From an uncultured Clostridia bacterium (GTDB lineage Bacteria; Bacillota; Clostridia; Christensenellales; UBA1242), in assembly GCA_947631875.1 (NCBI GenBank), contig CANRMV010000004.1, positions 1 through 22,802 on the forward strand: a stretch of 22,802 nucleotides of DNA, read 5' to 3'. This document shows, in pieces, positions 15,876 to 22,693 of this stretch. Made by a program: the position numbers and the translations under genes. Within the stretch, counting starts at the first letter, position 1. The number at the start of each line of letters is the position of its first letter. The notes below the pieces were generated by a model, which saw only the letters and a list, made by a program, of their open reading frames with translations, searched no databases and was not told the DNA's origin.

Positions 15876-17153
15876 ATGAATATAAATGAAATTAAACCTG
15901 GCGAAGTTGAGTTTCAAGGCTGGATTGAAAATCTTCGCGACAAAAAGAGCATGCAATTTGTTGTAATTCGAGACCTTTCCGGCAAAATCCAAGTGACAGT
16001 TGTCAAAGATGAAAAACCCGAAATTGCTGAAATTTTTTCACATGCAACGCTTGAAAGCACTGTGAAAATTAAGGGAAAAGCAGTTGCAAATGAGTATGTT
16101 AAACTTGGCGGAATTGAGGTTGTTCCTGAAAGCGTGGAAATAACAAGCCGCGCCGAAGCCTTTCCTATTGGCCCAGAAAGTTCCATCGACCAAAGGCTGG
16201 ACTATCGTTGGATTGACCTTAGAAATGAGAAAAATCAACTTATCTTCCGCTTCCAAAGCGAACTTGTAAATGCGATGAGAGAATATTTGCTTGATCACAA
16301 CTTCACGGAAATCCACACGCCAAAATTCATCGACACAGCAAGTGAAAGTGGTGCGGAAGTTTTTGAGGTGAAATATTTTGACCGCAAAGCATATCTTGCA
16401 CAAAGCCCACAGTTTTACAAACAAATGGCAATGGCTGCTGGCTTTGAGAGAATTTTTGAGGTTGCACCATGCTTCCGTGCTGAGAAATCTCACACAAAAA
16501 AGCACGCAACAGAGTTCACAAGTTTTGACGTTGAATTTTCATATATAAATTCATTCCAAGATGTTATGGACTTGGAAGCAGAACTGATTGCTTATGGGCT
16601 GAGAAAAACCAAAGAAAAGTTTGGTGACAAAGTGAAAGAAGTTTTTGGAGTTGACATTGTTGTGCCAAAACTTCCATTCCCTCAAATGAAACTTCAAGAT
16701 GTTTATGACGAACTTAAAAGCAGATACAACTTCACCGTTCCTGAGGAAGAAAAAACCGACCTCACAACAGAGGCTGAAAGGCTTTGCGAAAGGCTGGCAA
16801 AAGATAAGTTTGGACATGAATTTTTGTTTGTGACGGATTATCCTCCTCAAAAGCGTGCATTCTATCACATGAGACAAAACGGCATTTTGCAAGGCTATGA
16901 CCTCATTTGGAAGGGAATTGAAATCACTTCTGGCGCGCAAAGAGAGCATAGATATGAGGAAATCAAGAAAAACGCCGAAGAAAAAGGCTTGGGAAAAGAT
17001 GTTGAAAATTATTTGCAATTTTTCAAGTTTGGCATCCCACCTCATGGCGGCTTTGCGATTGGTGTTGACAGGCTCACAATGCTGCTGCTCAACTTGCCAT
17101 CTCTTAAAGAAGCCGAATTTCTGTTTCGCGGGCCAGACCGCTTGACACCTTAA
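15876..17153 (+). CDS. aspS: Aspartyl-tRNA synthetase, archaeal-type
   Basis: The 425-residue class II synthetase charges tRNA with aspartate. It is the short archaeal/eukaryotic-type enzyme (AspS2), not the roughly 590-residue bacterial type with a GAD insertion. An N-terminal OB anticodon-binding domain (about 1-105, EFQGWIENLRD) precedes the catalytic core. The core has motif 1 (FTEIHTPKF), KYFDRKAYLAQSPQFYKQ, motif 2 (FRAEKSHTKKH) and motif 3 (GGFAIGVDRLTMLLL). Where archaeal discriminating enzymes have Trp after GWV, this one reads GWIE. Whether it also charges tRNA-Asn is open, but AsnRS is encoded next. AAGGAG precedes the ATG. The gene is first in a T-box-controlled two-gene operon. 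Confidence 0.93.
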   Translation: MNINEIKPGEVEFQGWIENLRDKKSMQFVVIRDLSGKIQVTVVKDEKPEIAEIFSHATLESTVKIKGKAVANEYVKLGGIEVVPESVEITSRAEAFPIGPESSIDQRLDYRWIDLRNEKNQLIFRFQSELVNAMREYLLDHNFTEIHTPKFIDTASESGAEVFEVKYFDRKAYLAQSPQFYKQMAMAAGFERIFEVAPCFRAEKSHTKKHATEFTSFDVEFSYINSFQDVMDLEAELIAYGLRKTKEKFGDKVKEVFGVDIVVPKLPFPQMKLQDVYDELKSRYNFTVPEEEKTDLTTEAERLCERLAKDKFGHEFLFVTDYPPQKRAFYHMRQNGILQGYDLIWKGIEITSGAQREHRYEEIKKNAEEKGLGKDVENYLQFFKFGIPPHGGFAIGVDRLTMLLLNLPSLKEAEFLFRGPDRLTP

Positions 17154-17165
17154 AAGGAGTGAAAA

Positions 17166-18545
17166 ATGAAAAAAGTTGATTTGTTGAAAATAAAAAGTGC
17201 CCCAAAAAGTTTTGAGGGCAAAAACATAACCGTTGGTGGCTGGGTTAGATCGGTGCGTGACATGAAAACCTTTGGTTTTATCGACCTCAATGACGGCACA
17301 ACCTTCAAATGTTTGCAAGTGGTTTTAAACGCCGATAAACTGAAAAACTATGCCGATGTCACAAAACTAAACACCGGCAGCAGCGTGCTTTGTCACGGTG
17401 TTTTGAAACTCACACCTGAGGCGCAACAGCCTTATGAGCTTGACGCCACCGTAGTGGAAATTCTTTGCCAAACAGACACCACCTATCCAATTCAAAAAAA
17501 GCACACCTCTTTGGAAGTACTGCGAGAACAGGCATATTTGAGGCCAAGAACAAATTTGTTTAATGCTGTTTACAGGGTGAGAAGTGAGGCATCTTTTGCT
17601 TTGCACAAATTTTTTAATGACAGAGGCTTTGTTTATGTTCATGCTCCAATTTTAACCGCATCCGACTGTGAAGGTGCTGGTGAATTGTTTAGGGTCAGCA
17701 CGCAGGACATTTATTCCGGCAAAAGACTTAAACCGGAGGACGAACTTTTGGGCGGAAAAGTGTTCTTGTCGCCTTCCTGCCAACTTGAAGGCGAAGCCTT
17801 TGCCCTTGCTTTTGGCAATATTTACACCTTTGGTCCTTCTTTTAGAGCGGAAAACAGCAACACGGTTAAGCACCTAAATGAATTTTGGCACATTGAACCA
17901 GAAATGGCATTTGCTGAACTTTTTGACGATATGGACATCATGGAAGCAATGGTGAAATTTGTTATAAATTATCTTTTTGACAAGTGCAAAGACGAATTGG
18001 AACTTTTTAACAGCTTTGTTGAAGAGGGCTTGCTTGCAAAACTGCACAATGTGGCAGACAGCGAATTTGCAAGAATAACCTATGACACAGCCATTGAGGA
18101 ACTTTCAAAAAACAACAAAAACTTTGAATTTAAAGTTAAATGGGGCTGCGACATTCAAACTGAGCATGAAAAATATCTAACTGAGGTGGTTTACAAGCGT
18201 CCTGTGTTTGTTTATAACTATCCAAAAGACATCAAAGCGTTTTATATGCGCCTTAACGATGACAACAAAACAGTTAAGGCAACCGACTTGCTTGTTCCAG
18301 GCATTGGCGAACTTTGTGGTGCAAGCGAAAGAGAAGAACGCTATGATGTTTTAATTAAAAGAATACACGAACTTGGGCTTAAAGAAGAGGACTATTGGTG
18401 GTTTTTGAATTTGAGAAAATTTGGAAGCGTTAAACACAGCGGTTTTGGCATGGGCTTTGACAGATTTATCATGTATGTAACCGGTATGAAAAACATCCGT
18501 GACGTCATTCCGTTCCCAAGAACTCCAAACAACTGCAAATATTAA
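17166..18545 (+). CDS. asnS: Asparaginyl-tRNA synthetase
   Basis: The 459-residue protein is a class II synthetase of normal length for AsnRS. The N-terminal OB domain includes TVGGWVRSVRDMKTFGFIDLNDG. Catalytic motifs include CEGAGELFRVS, motif 2 (FGPSFRAENSNTVKHLNEFWHIEPE) and motif 3 (GFGMGFDRFIMYVTG), and the protein ends with PFPRTPNNCKY. The conserved VSGQL-type loop is LSPSCQL here, a small change near the active site. It lies 12 bp after aspS with AAAGGAG before the ATG, so both share the Asp-specific T-box. AsnRS expression is thus expected to respond to charged tRNA-Asp. A strong terminator follows the stop codon. Confidence 0.94.
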   Translation: MKKVDLLKIKSAPKSFEGKNITVGGWVRSVRDMKTFGFIDLNDGTTFKCLQVVLNADKLKNYADVTKLNTGSSVLCHGVLKLTPEAQQPYELDATVVEILCQTDTTYPIQKKHTSLEVLREQAYLRPRTNLFNAVYRVRSEASFALHKFFNDRGFVYVHAPILTASDCEGAGELFRVSTQDIYSGKRLKPEDELLGGKVFLSPSCQLEGEAFALAFGNIYTFGPSFRAENSNTVKHLNEFWHIEPEMAFAELFDDMDIMEAMVKFVINYLFDKCKDELELFNSFVEEGLLAKLHNVADSEFARITYDTAIEELSKNNKNFEFKVKWGCDIQTEHEKYLTEVVYKRPVFVYNYPKDIKAFYMRLNDDNKTVKATDLLVPGIGELCGASEREERYDVLIKRIHELGLKEEDYWWFLNLRKFGSVKHSGFGMGFDRFIMYVTGMKNIRDVIPFPRTPNNCKY

Positions 18546-18546
18546 A

Positions 18547-18570
18547 AAACAGGCCTTTGGGTCTGTTTTT
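18547..18570. terminator. Bidirectional terminator between asnS and the HU-like gene
   Basis: AACAGGCC (18548-18555) pairs with GGTCTGTT (18560-18567) around a TTTG loop, with a T-run on the plus side and an A-run (T-run on the minus strand) on the other. It begins directly after the asnS stop and overlaps the HU-like stop codon. Confidence 0.8.
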
Positions 18571-18841
18571 ATTTTACGCCATACTTGAAACTTTTAAAGC
18601 CTTTAAACGCCACAAATTTCTTTGGCTTGGAAAGAAACATTCGTTTTGTTTGAGGGTTGATATACTTCCTCTGCCCCTTTTCTTGCAAACAGAACTTACC
18701 AAAATTTCTAATCGTCACGTCCTCGCCCTTTGAGCACACTTCCAATATGCTGTCTTTGAAAGTGTTTAAAAATTGGTCGCATTTGCTTTTTGATAGTTTT
18801 GTCTTCTTGGCTAAAATTTCCACAAATTCACTTTTATTCAT
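18569..18841 (-). CDS. HU-family DNA-binding protein
   Basis: The correct start is ATG 18841, preceded by GGAGGACAAT, which gives a normal 90-residue HU protein. A longer reading frame extends upstream across the flippase gene but is not coding. The N-terminal helices (MNKSEFVEILAKKTKLSKSK) and the beta-arm are clear. The arm keeps INPQT with Pro63, the residue that intercalates in DNA. The body has VTIRNFGKFCLQEKGQRKY and ends KPKKFVAFKGFKSFKYGVK. The usual GRNP reads YINP, and two extra cysteines (21 and 36) plus Cys51 are atypical. The gene starts 38 bp after the flippase stop and is probably the second gene of that operon. It may not be the main housekeeping HU. Confidence 0.9.
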   Translation of the reverse strand: MNKSEFVEILAKKTKLSKSKCDQFLNTFKDSILEVCSKGEDVTIRNFGKFCLQEKGQRKYINPQTKRMFLSKPKKFVAFKGFKSFKYGVK

Positions 18842-18879
18842 ATTGTCCTCCAAAAAGATGTTTATCAAATGTAAAAATT

Positions 18880-20412
18880 TTAAACCTCTTTTTGTTCTCT
18901 TTTTTTGAAAATTCCAAGTTTTAACACAAAAGGGATGGTGAAAACGCCATAAACCACCACTCCAAGCAGCACTGCCAACAAAAGGTTTAACAGCGGCTTG
19001 AAATAATTGCAAGCAACAAAGGTGTAAACACAAAGAAACATGCACAGCGTGCCAAAAATTAGGGCAAACGCATCGGCGAAAGGCAGCGTGAAACTGACAA
19101 GTTTTTTCAATTTCCAAACGGAAAAAACGCTGACAATTCCCGCCAAAACAAGGTTGCCAAGAGGAAGCGCAAAAATGTTTATTGCGGGAAGAGCCGACAA
19201 AAAGAATGTTATCAGAACTTTTGCCACGCCGCCAAGCGCTGTGCACAAAAGAATAAACTTGAACTGTCCGTTGGCTTGCAGAAGCATTATGAGATATTGC
19301 ATAAGTGCGGTAAAAACCACTGAAAAGCCGCCAAAAAGCATCAATTCAAACCCCTTTTTAAGCATTGGCTCGGAAAGGTTATTGTATAGCAAAGTTAGCA
19401 GCGGCGAGGAAATTGCAACCATGCCAAAAGTGGTTGGCAAAATTAAAAATAGCAAAATTTTCAGTCCGCGCTCAATAATAAACTTTCCTCCCACCCCTTT
19501 TGAAATGGCATAAGAGATGTTTGGTAAAAGTGCGGTTGTAACCGCCATTGAAATTATGAGTGGAAAATTTAAAACCGCTCCAACAACGCCTGTTTGCAAG
19601 CCATAAAGTTGAGTTGCAACATCACTTAAAAAGCCTGCTTTTGTCAATCTTGGAACGATAAACAGCCCGTCAAGCGCGTTTGTGAGCGGCACAACAGAGG
19701 CGGAAAAAGTTAAAAGAAAGTTTGCGTGGTCAAATTCCCTCCTTGTTTCTTTTGCGGCAAACAGCATTTTTTCGCCGCTTTTTCTTTTGAAAAGATAGGT
19801 TGCAAAAATGTAAATTGTTGCCACAACCTCACTTAAAACTATTCCCAAAAAAGCACCAAAAACGCCACTTGAATTTCCTCGCCTACCAAATAGCACCGCA
19901 AAAGCAAGCCCCAAAGCAAACTTTGCCACCTGCTCCAAAATTTGACTTATTGCAGTTGGAAACATATTCTCAAAACCTTGAAAAAATCCCCGAAAAGTTG
20001 CAAGAATTGCCCCAAGTGGCAAAAGCAAAATAAAAAATGAATAACTTCCACCCACATCAACGCCTTGCAAAGAAGAAATAACCTTGCCTAGAAACAAAAA
20101 GCCCACGCCCAAAATTATGCCTATGCCACCGCACACAAAAAGCGCGCGTGCAAGATAGGCGTTTATTTTTTCATATTCCCCCTTAGCCCGCGCCGCACCA
20201 ATCAGTTTTGACAAAGTGGCAGTCACTCCGCCACATGTAAGCATCAAAGCAAAGGAATAGAGCGACATCACAAGTTGGAAAATTCCAATTCCTTCAATGC
20301 CAATAAAATTTGTGAGCGGCAAGCGAAAAAGTGCGCCAAGCACTTTGCAAACAAAGCCACTCACCAGCAAAACAAGGGTGCTAATCCCCAAATTTGACCT
20401 ATTTTTAAGCAT
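18880..20412 (-). CDS. SpoVB/MurJ-like lipid-linked oligosaccharide flippase
   Basis: The 510-residue integral membrane protein belongs to the MOP superfamily. Its N-terminus (SNLGISTLVLLVSGFVCKVLGALFRLPLTNFIG.EGIGIFQ) is the signature of the SpoVB/YtgP polysaccharide-biosynthesis group. About 14 hydrophobic segments span the length. Relatives move lipid-linked peptidoglycan or polysaccharide precursors across the cytoplasmic membrane; SpoVB acts in spore cortex synthesis. Sequence alone does not separate a sporulation role from a vegetative MurJ-like role. The ATG has no Shine-Dalgarno sequence. A weak promoter (TTTTCA, 17 bp, TAGAGT) would end 5 nt before it, so this may also be leaderless, but the evidence is poor. 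It is upstream of the HU-like gene in a likely operon. Confidence 0.9.
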   Translation of the reverse strand: MLKNRSNLGISTLVLLVSGFVCKVLGALFRLPLTNFIGIEGIGIFQLVMSLYSFALMLTCGGVTATLSKLIGAARAKGEYEKINAYLARALFVCGGIGIILGVGFLFLGKVISSLQGVDVGGSYSFFILLLPLGAILATFRGFFQGFENMFPTAISQILEQVAKFALGLAFAVLFGRRGNSSGVFGAFLGIVLSEVVATIYIFATYLFKRKSGEKMLFAAKETRREFDHANFLLTFSASVVPLTNALDGLFIVPRLTKAGFLSDVATQLYGLQTGVVGAVLNFPLIISMAVTTALLPNISYAISKGVGGKFIIERGLKILLFLILPTTFGMVAISSPLLTLLYNNLSEPMLKKGFELMLFGGFSVVFTALMQYLIMLLQANGQFKFILLCTALGGVAKVLITFFLSALPAINIFALPLGNLVLAGIVSVFSVWKLKKLVSFTLPFADAFALIFGTLCMFLCVYTFVACNYFKPLLNLLLAVLLGVVVYGVFTIPFVLKLGIFKKREQKEV

Positions 20413-20472
20413 ATTTAACTCTATGTTGTTAAAGAAAATGTGAAAATATTCTAAAAATTTTCAAAAAGGGTA

Positions 20473-20501
20473 TTTACAAACGCAAAAAATCATGTTATAA
20501 T
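20473..20501 (+). promoter_or_regulatory. Strong SigA-type promoter of the 175-aa gene
   Basis: TTTACA (20473-20478), 17-bp spacer, perfect TATAAT (20496-20501) with an extended TGT before it. This is among the best promoters in the window and suggests high expression. Confidence 0.8.
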
Positions 20502-20515
20502 AAAAGCGAAATTTA

Positions 20516-20529
20516 AACGAAAATTCGTT
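20516..20529. promoter_or_regulatory. Palindrome AACGAAAATTCGTT, candidate operator
   Basis: A perfect 6-bp inverted repeat around two A's lies between the predicted transcription start (about 20508) and the ribosome binding site. The centre is too short for a stable RNA hairpin, so a dimeric protein-binding site is more likely than an RNA element. Confidence 0.35.
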
Positions 20530-20542
20530 AAAAGAGGTGTTT

Positions 20543-21070
20543 ATGGAAAGATTTTATTTGGGACAATCAACCTTGAATGGTTATGGAAAAGATTCTAGAC
20601 CTAATGTCATTCCTATTGTAAGAGCGTTTGCTGATTTTTCGTCACCAATTAATTCTCCGTTTATTGGCTTCATTGTGGACAAATTGTCAAAGGCGGACAC
20701 TGATGCTGTTTATGACAAAATTGGAATCCTTACAAATCAGGTTACAAAACAATTTTTCAGAATTATTGCTTGTCAAGACAACAGATACAACAAAGTATAT
20801 TTGCCAAATGTGAAATTGTTTAATGATATGTTTGAAAAAATTAAAAAGGGCAAACAGGTTGATGGTGTTGCAATGACTTCTATTGAACTTGCAGATGCTT
20901 ATGTGTCCTGCCTTGAAGAATGCATTGACAGAAACTATGAAGCAGAAAAATTTATTGGCGTTCTTCCAGACAGTGAGCCAAATCCACGTTTAAATCTCAG
21001 AGAAGGATTAAAGGACACACCTGCAAAACCTTATGTTAACAACACAAAAGGTGGTAGAGGCGGATATTAA
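20543..21070 (+). CDS. Hypothetical protein, 175 aa, Gly/Arg tail
   Basis: I do not recognise this protein. I chose ATG 20543 because AGAGG lies 5 nt upstream; a GTG two codons earlier overlaps that site. The product is soluble, with a mixed N-terminal half (IPIVRAFADFSSPINSPFIGFIVDKL) and a helical middle (LTNQVTKQFFRIIACQ, FNDMFEKIKKG, IELADAYVSCLEECIDR). The C-terminus is disordered and ends NNTKGGRGGY. The RGG-like end could bind nucleic acid, but this is only a suggestion. The gene has a near-consensus promoter, a possible operator in its leader and a strong terminator, so it is a single-gene, probably abundant transcript. It converges on the gene at 21128-22429. Confidence 0.8.
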   Translation: MERFYLGQSTLNGYGKDSRPNVIPIVRAFADFSSPINSPFIGFIVDKLSKADTDAVYDKIGILTNQVTKQFFRIIACQDNRYNKVYLPNVKLFNDMFEKIKKGKQVDGVAMTSIELADAYVSCLEECIDRNYEAEKFIGVLPDSEPNPRLNLREGLKDTPAKPYVNNTKGGRGGY

Positions 21071-21080
21071 AATGCATTAA

Positions 21081-21109
21081 AAAAGAGAGGTTTTACCCTC
21101 TCTTTTTTT
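21081..21109. terminator. Bidirectional intrinsic terminator
   Basis: AGAGAGG (21084-21090) pairs with CCTCTCT (21097-21103), flanked by an A-run on the left and seven T's on the right. It serves both the 175-aa gene and the converging gene that ends at 21128. Confidence 0.85.
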
Positions 21110-21127
21110 GTTAAATAAATTAGTTAA

Positions 21128-22429
21128 TCAAATCATTTTTTCTTCACCAGACTTATTCAACGCTTTCGCAGCTGAGGACGTATTTGCAACAGTGGCCTCT
21201 GGTGTGCCCTTTGCTGCTTCAACCGCAAACAGCATCTCTTCACCCACACTTGTCAGTGCATTTTGTTCGTCTTCTGTTGGCGTTGTTTCTGTTTGTGGCT
21301 TTGGTGTTATTTCCGTTTGCGACTCAGGGCTTGTTTTTGGCAGTTCCAATCCTCTTGGTGGGAGTTCTGGCGTTGGAATTTCAATTTCAACGGGGGCTTT
21401 CTCAACTGTTTTTGGCTCAACATATGGAACAATAATGCTTGGAGCATAACTTTTTGGAGTATCCTTGCCAAACACCTTTGACAAATCAATCTTTGGGCTT
21501 GGCTTTGTCACGCTTTTTGAGCCACCTGCCTTAACCTTTGCTTTTGTTGAGGAAGGAGCTTTGTCCGCCTTTTTCTCTTTCTTCTCCTTTTTCATGTCCT
21601 CTGTGATTGTTTCAAACTTTTTGTCTTTAATGTTTGAAATTGGTTTAAGGTAGCCCTCAACAATCTCTTTGCCCGCTTTTGTTTTTAAAATCTCGGGAAG
21701 AGCATTGTGTTTCATTAAAACATAATCCAAAATTTCTTTTTGGAAAGCAAAATCTTGTGAAAGTGCTGGATTGTTGTTCAACTTTTCTTCCATCAACTTT
21801 CTGTATTCCATTTTCAGTTTTTCGCCATCTTCGCCAAGCGTGTCCAAAAATTTTAGCATTTTAAGCAGATATAACTGCGACAAAATTGCCACAAGTTCTT
21901 GGTTGAACAAAAATTCTTCATGTTGATGTCTAAGCAAATTTTTCAAAAATTCATCTTTTTCAATTTGTTGGTCGTCATAATAAACATTCCAGCCGTCCAA
22001 AGTGTTCTGACGAAATTCTTGCGAATAAATTTCCACAACACGGTCTAACTGGGTGGTGTGCTTTATGTCCTCAATGGCATCACTTTCAATTTCAATAAAC
22101 CAAATTCTTGCATCGCAATAAGAATAAGAAACATCTATGTCAATTCTAAAATTTAAAACAAAATCATCAAGTTTAGTGGAAGCGTAAATCGAATCCCCTT
22201 CCTGATTTTCAAACTTCTTTGGCAGTTTCAAAAGCGCTTTTAAAATTCGTTCGTCTCGAATGTCATATTCCCCGTCCGCAAAATCCCCAAGCAAATTGCT
22301 TCTTTGCTTTTTTTGATAATATAAAAATTTGGTGAAATCTTGTATGAGTTTGTCCTCTTCGCTTGGCTGCGTTTCTTTAATTTCCCCCTCAACAACCCCA
22401 AAAGATTTCGTCTTTTTTTTCGTTCTCAT
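21128..22429 (-). CDS. Hypothetical protein with basic, Pro-rich tail, 433 aa
   Basis: I do not recognise this protein. I place the start at ATG 22429 (MRTKKKTKSFG), which lies 6 nt from a consensus promoter; a GTG six codons upstream would overlap the -10 box. Residues about 20-275 look folded. A mixed alpha/beta part contains VSYSYCDARIWFIEIESDA, and a helical part contains ELVAILSQLYLLKMLKFLDTLGEDG. From residue 280 the sequence becomes disordered: a Lys cluster (KKEKKEKKADKA), an Ala/Lys/Pro stretch, then a Pro/Thr/Glu-rich tail. There is no signal peptide or membrane segment. This folded-head, long-tail plan recalls the AT-hook protein at 3404-5830, but no AT-hook is present. No Shine-Dalgarno sequence precedes the start. 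Confidence 0.75.
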   Translation of the reverse strand: MRTKKKTKSFGVVEGEIKETQPSEEDKLIQDFTKFLYYQKKQRSNLLGDFADGEYDIRDERILKALLKLPKKFENQEGDSIYASTKLDDFVLNFRIDIDVSYSYCDARIWFIEIESDAIEDIKHTTQLDRVVEIYSQEFRQNTLDGWNVYYDDQQIEKDEFLKNLLRHQHEEFLFNQELVAILSQLYLLKMLKFLDTLGEDGEKLKMEYRKLMEEKLNNNPALSQDFAFQKEILDYVLMKHNALPEILKTKAGKEIVEGYLKPISNIKDKKFETITEDMKKEKKEKKADKAPSSTKAKVKAGGSKSVTKPSPKIDLSKVFGKDTPKSYAPSIIVPYVEPKTVEKAPVEIEIPTPELPPRGLELPKTSPESQTEITPKPQTETTPTEDEQNALTSVGEEMLFAVEAAKGTPEATVANTSSAAKALNKSGEEKMI

Positions 22430-22435
22430 GGAAAC

Positions 22436-22464
22436 ATTATACAACACTTTTATTTGATTTGCAA
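22436..22464 (-). promoter_or_regulatory. Promoter of the 433-aa gene; predicts a leaderless mRNA
   Basis: Minus strand: TTGCAA (22459-22464), 17-bp spacer, perfect TATAAT (22436-22441), then GTTTCC and the ATG. The start codon lies exactly at the expected transcription start, and no ribosome binding site is present. Confidence 0.7.
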
Positions 22465-22518
22465 TATTTTTTAAAATTTATTTAGAACAATTTTTTTTGA
22501 AAAAAAATAAATATAATT

Positions 22519-22680
22519 ATGAAATGCACTGATGAAGAAATGGTGCTGCTTGCAACATCAATCGCTATGGAACTTGCAAGTGGCATGTCAACTGAGGAAA
22601 TTGAAGAACTGAGAAATTTTATAAATCAAATTTCCTATTCGTTGACAACTTTAATTGGTTGCAAGTTCAAAAAAAGATGA
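22519..22680 (+). CDS. Small protein, 53 aa (DUF6774-like)
   Basis: The product begins MKCTDEEMVLLATSIAMELA and continues GMSTEEIEELRNFINQISYSLTTLIG before a basic end (CKFKKR). It looks like two amphipathic helices. The pattern (a Cys near the start, an LATSIA-type helix, a turn with EEIEEL, then a helix with SLTTL) resembles a family of roughly 50-residue clostridial proteins of unknown function. I believe these are annotated as DUF6774, but I recall the name only tentatively. No ribosome binding site is visible, and a TATAAT lies only 1 nt before this ATG. The true start could therefore be the in-frame ATG at 22540. The stop codon sits inside the terminator hairpin of the converging rplI gene. 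Confidence 0.6.
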   Translation: MKCTDEEMVLLATSIAMELASGMSTEEIEELRNFINQISYSLTTLIGCKFKKR

Positions 22681-22693
22681 CAAAATGTCATCT
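22668..22693 (-). terminator. Intrinsic terminator of rplI
   Basis: On the minus strand AGATGACA (22686-22693) pairs with TGTCATCT (22675-22682) around a 3-nt loop and is followed by seven T residues. The stem starts within the rplI stop codon. In the plus direction a shorter T-run gives weaker termination of the 53-aa gene. Confidence 0.8.

Noticed and set aside
16551..17318. 255-residue minus-strand open frame opposite aspS-asnS
   Set aside because: It is a shadow of two strongly conserved synthetase genes and has no promoter, ribosome binding site or recognisable domain.
18842..19246. N-terminal extension of the HU-like frame
   Set aside because: It overlaps the flippase gene in another frame and has Trp/Cys/His-rich noise composition. 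GGAGGACAAT before ATG 18841 marks the real start.
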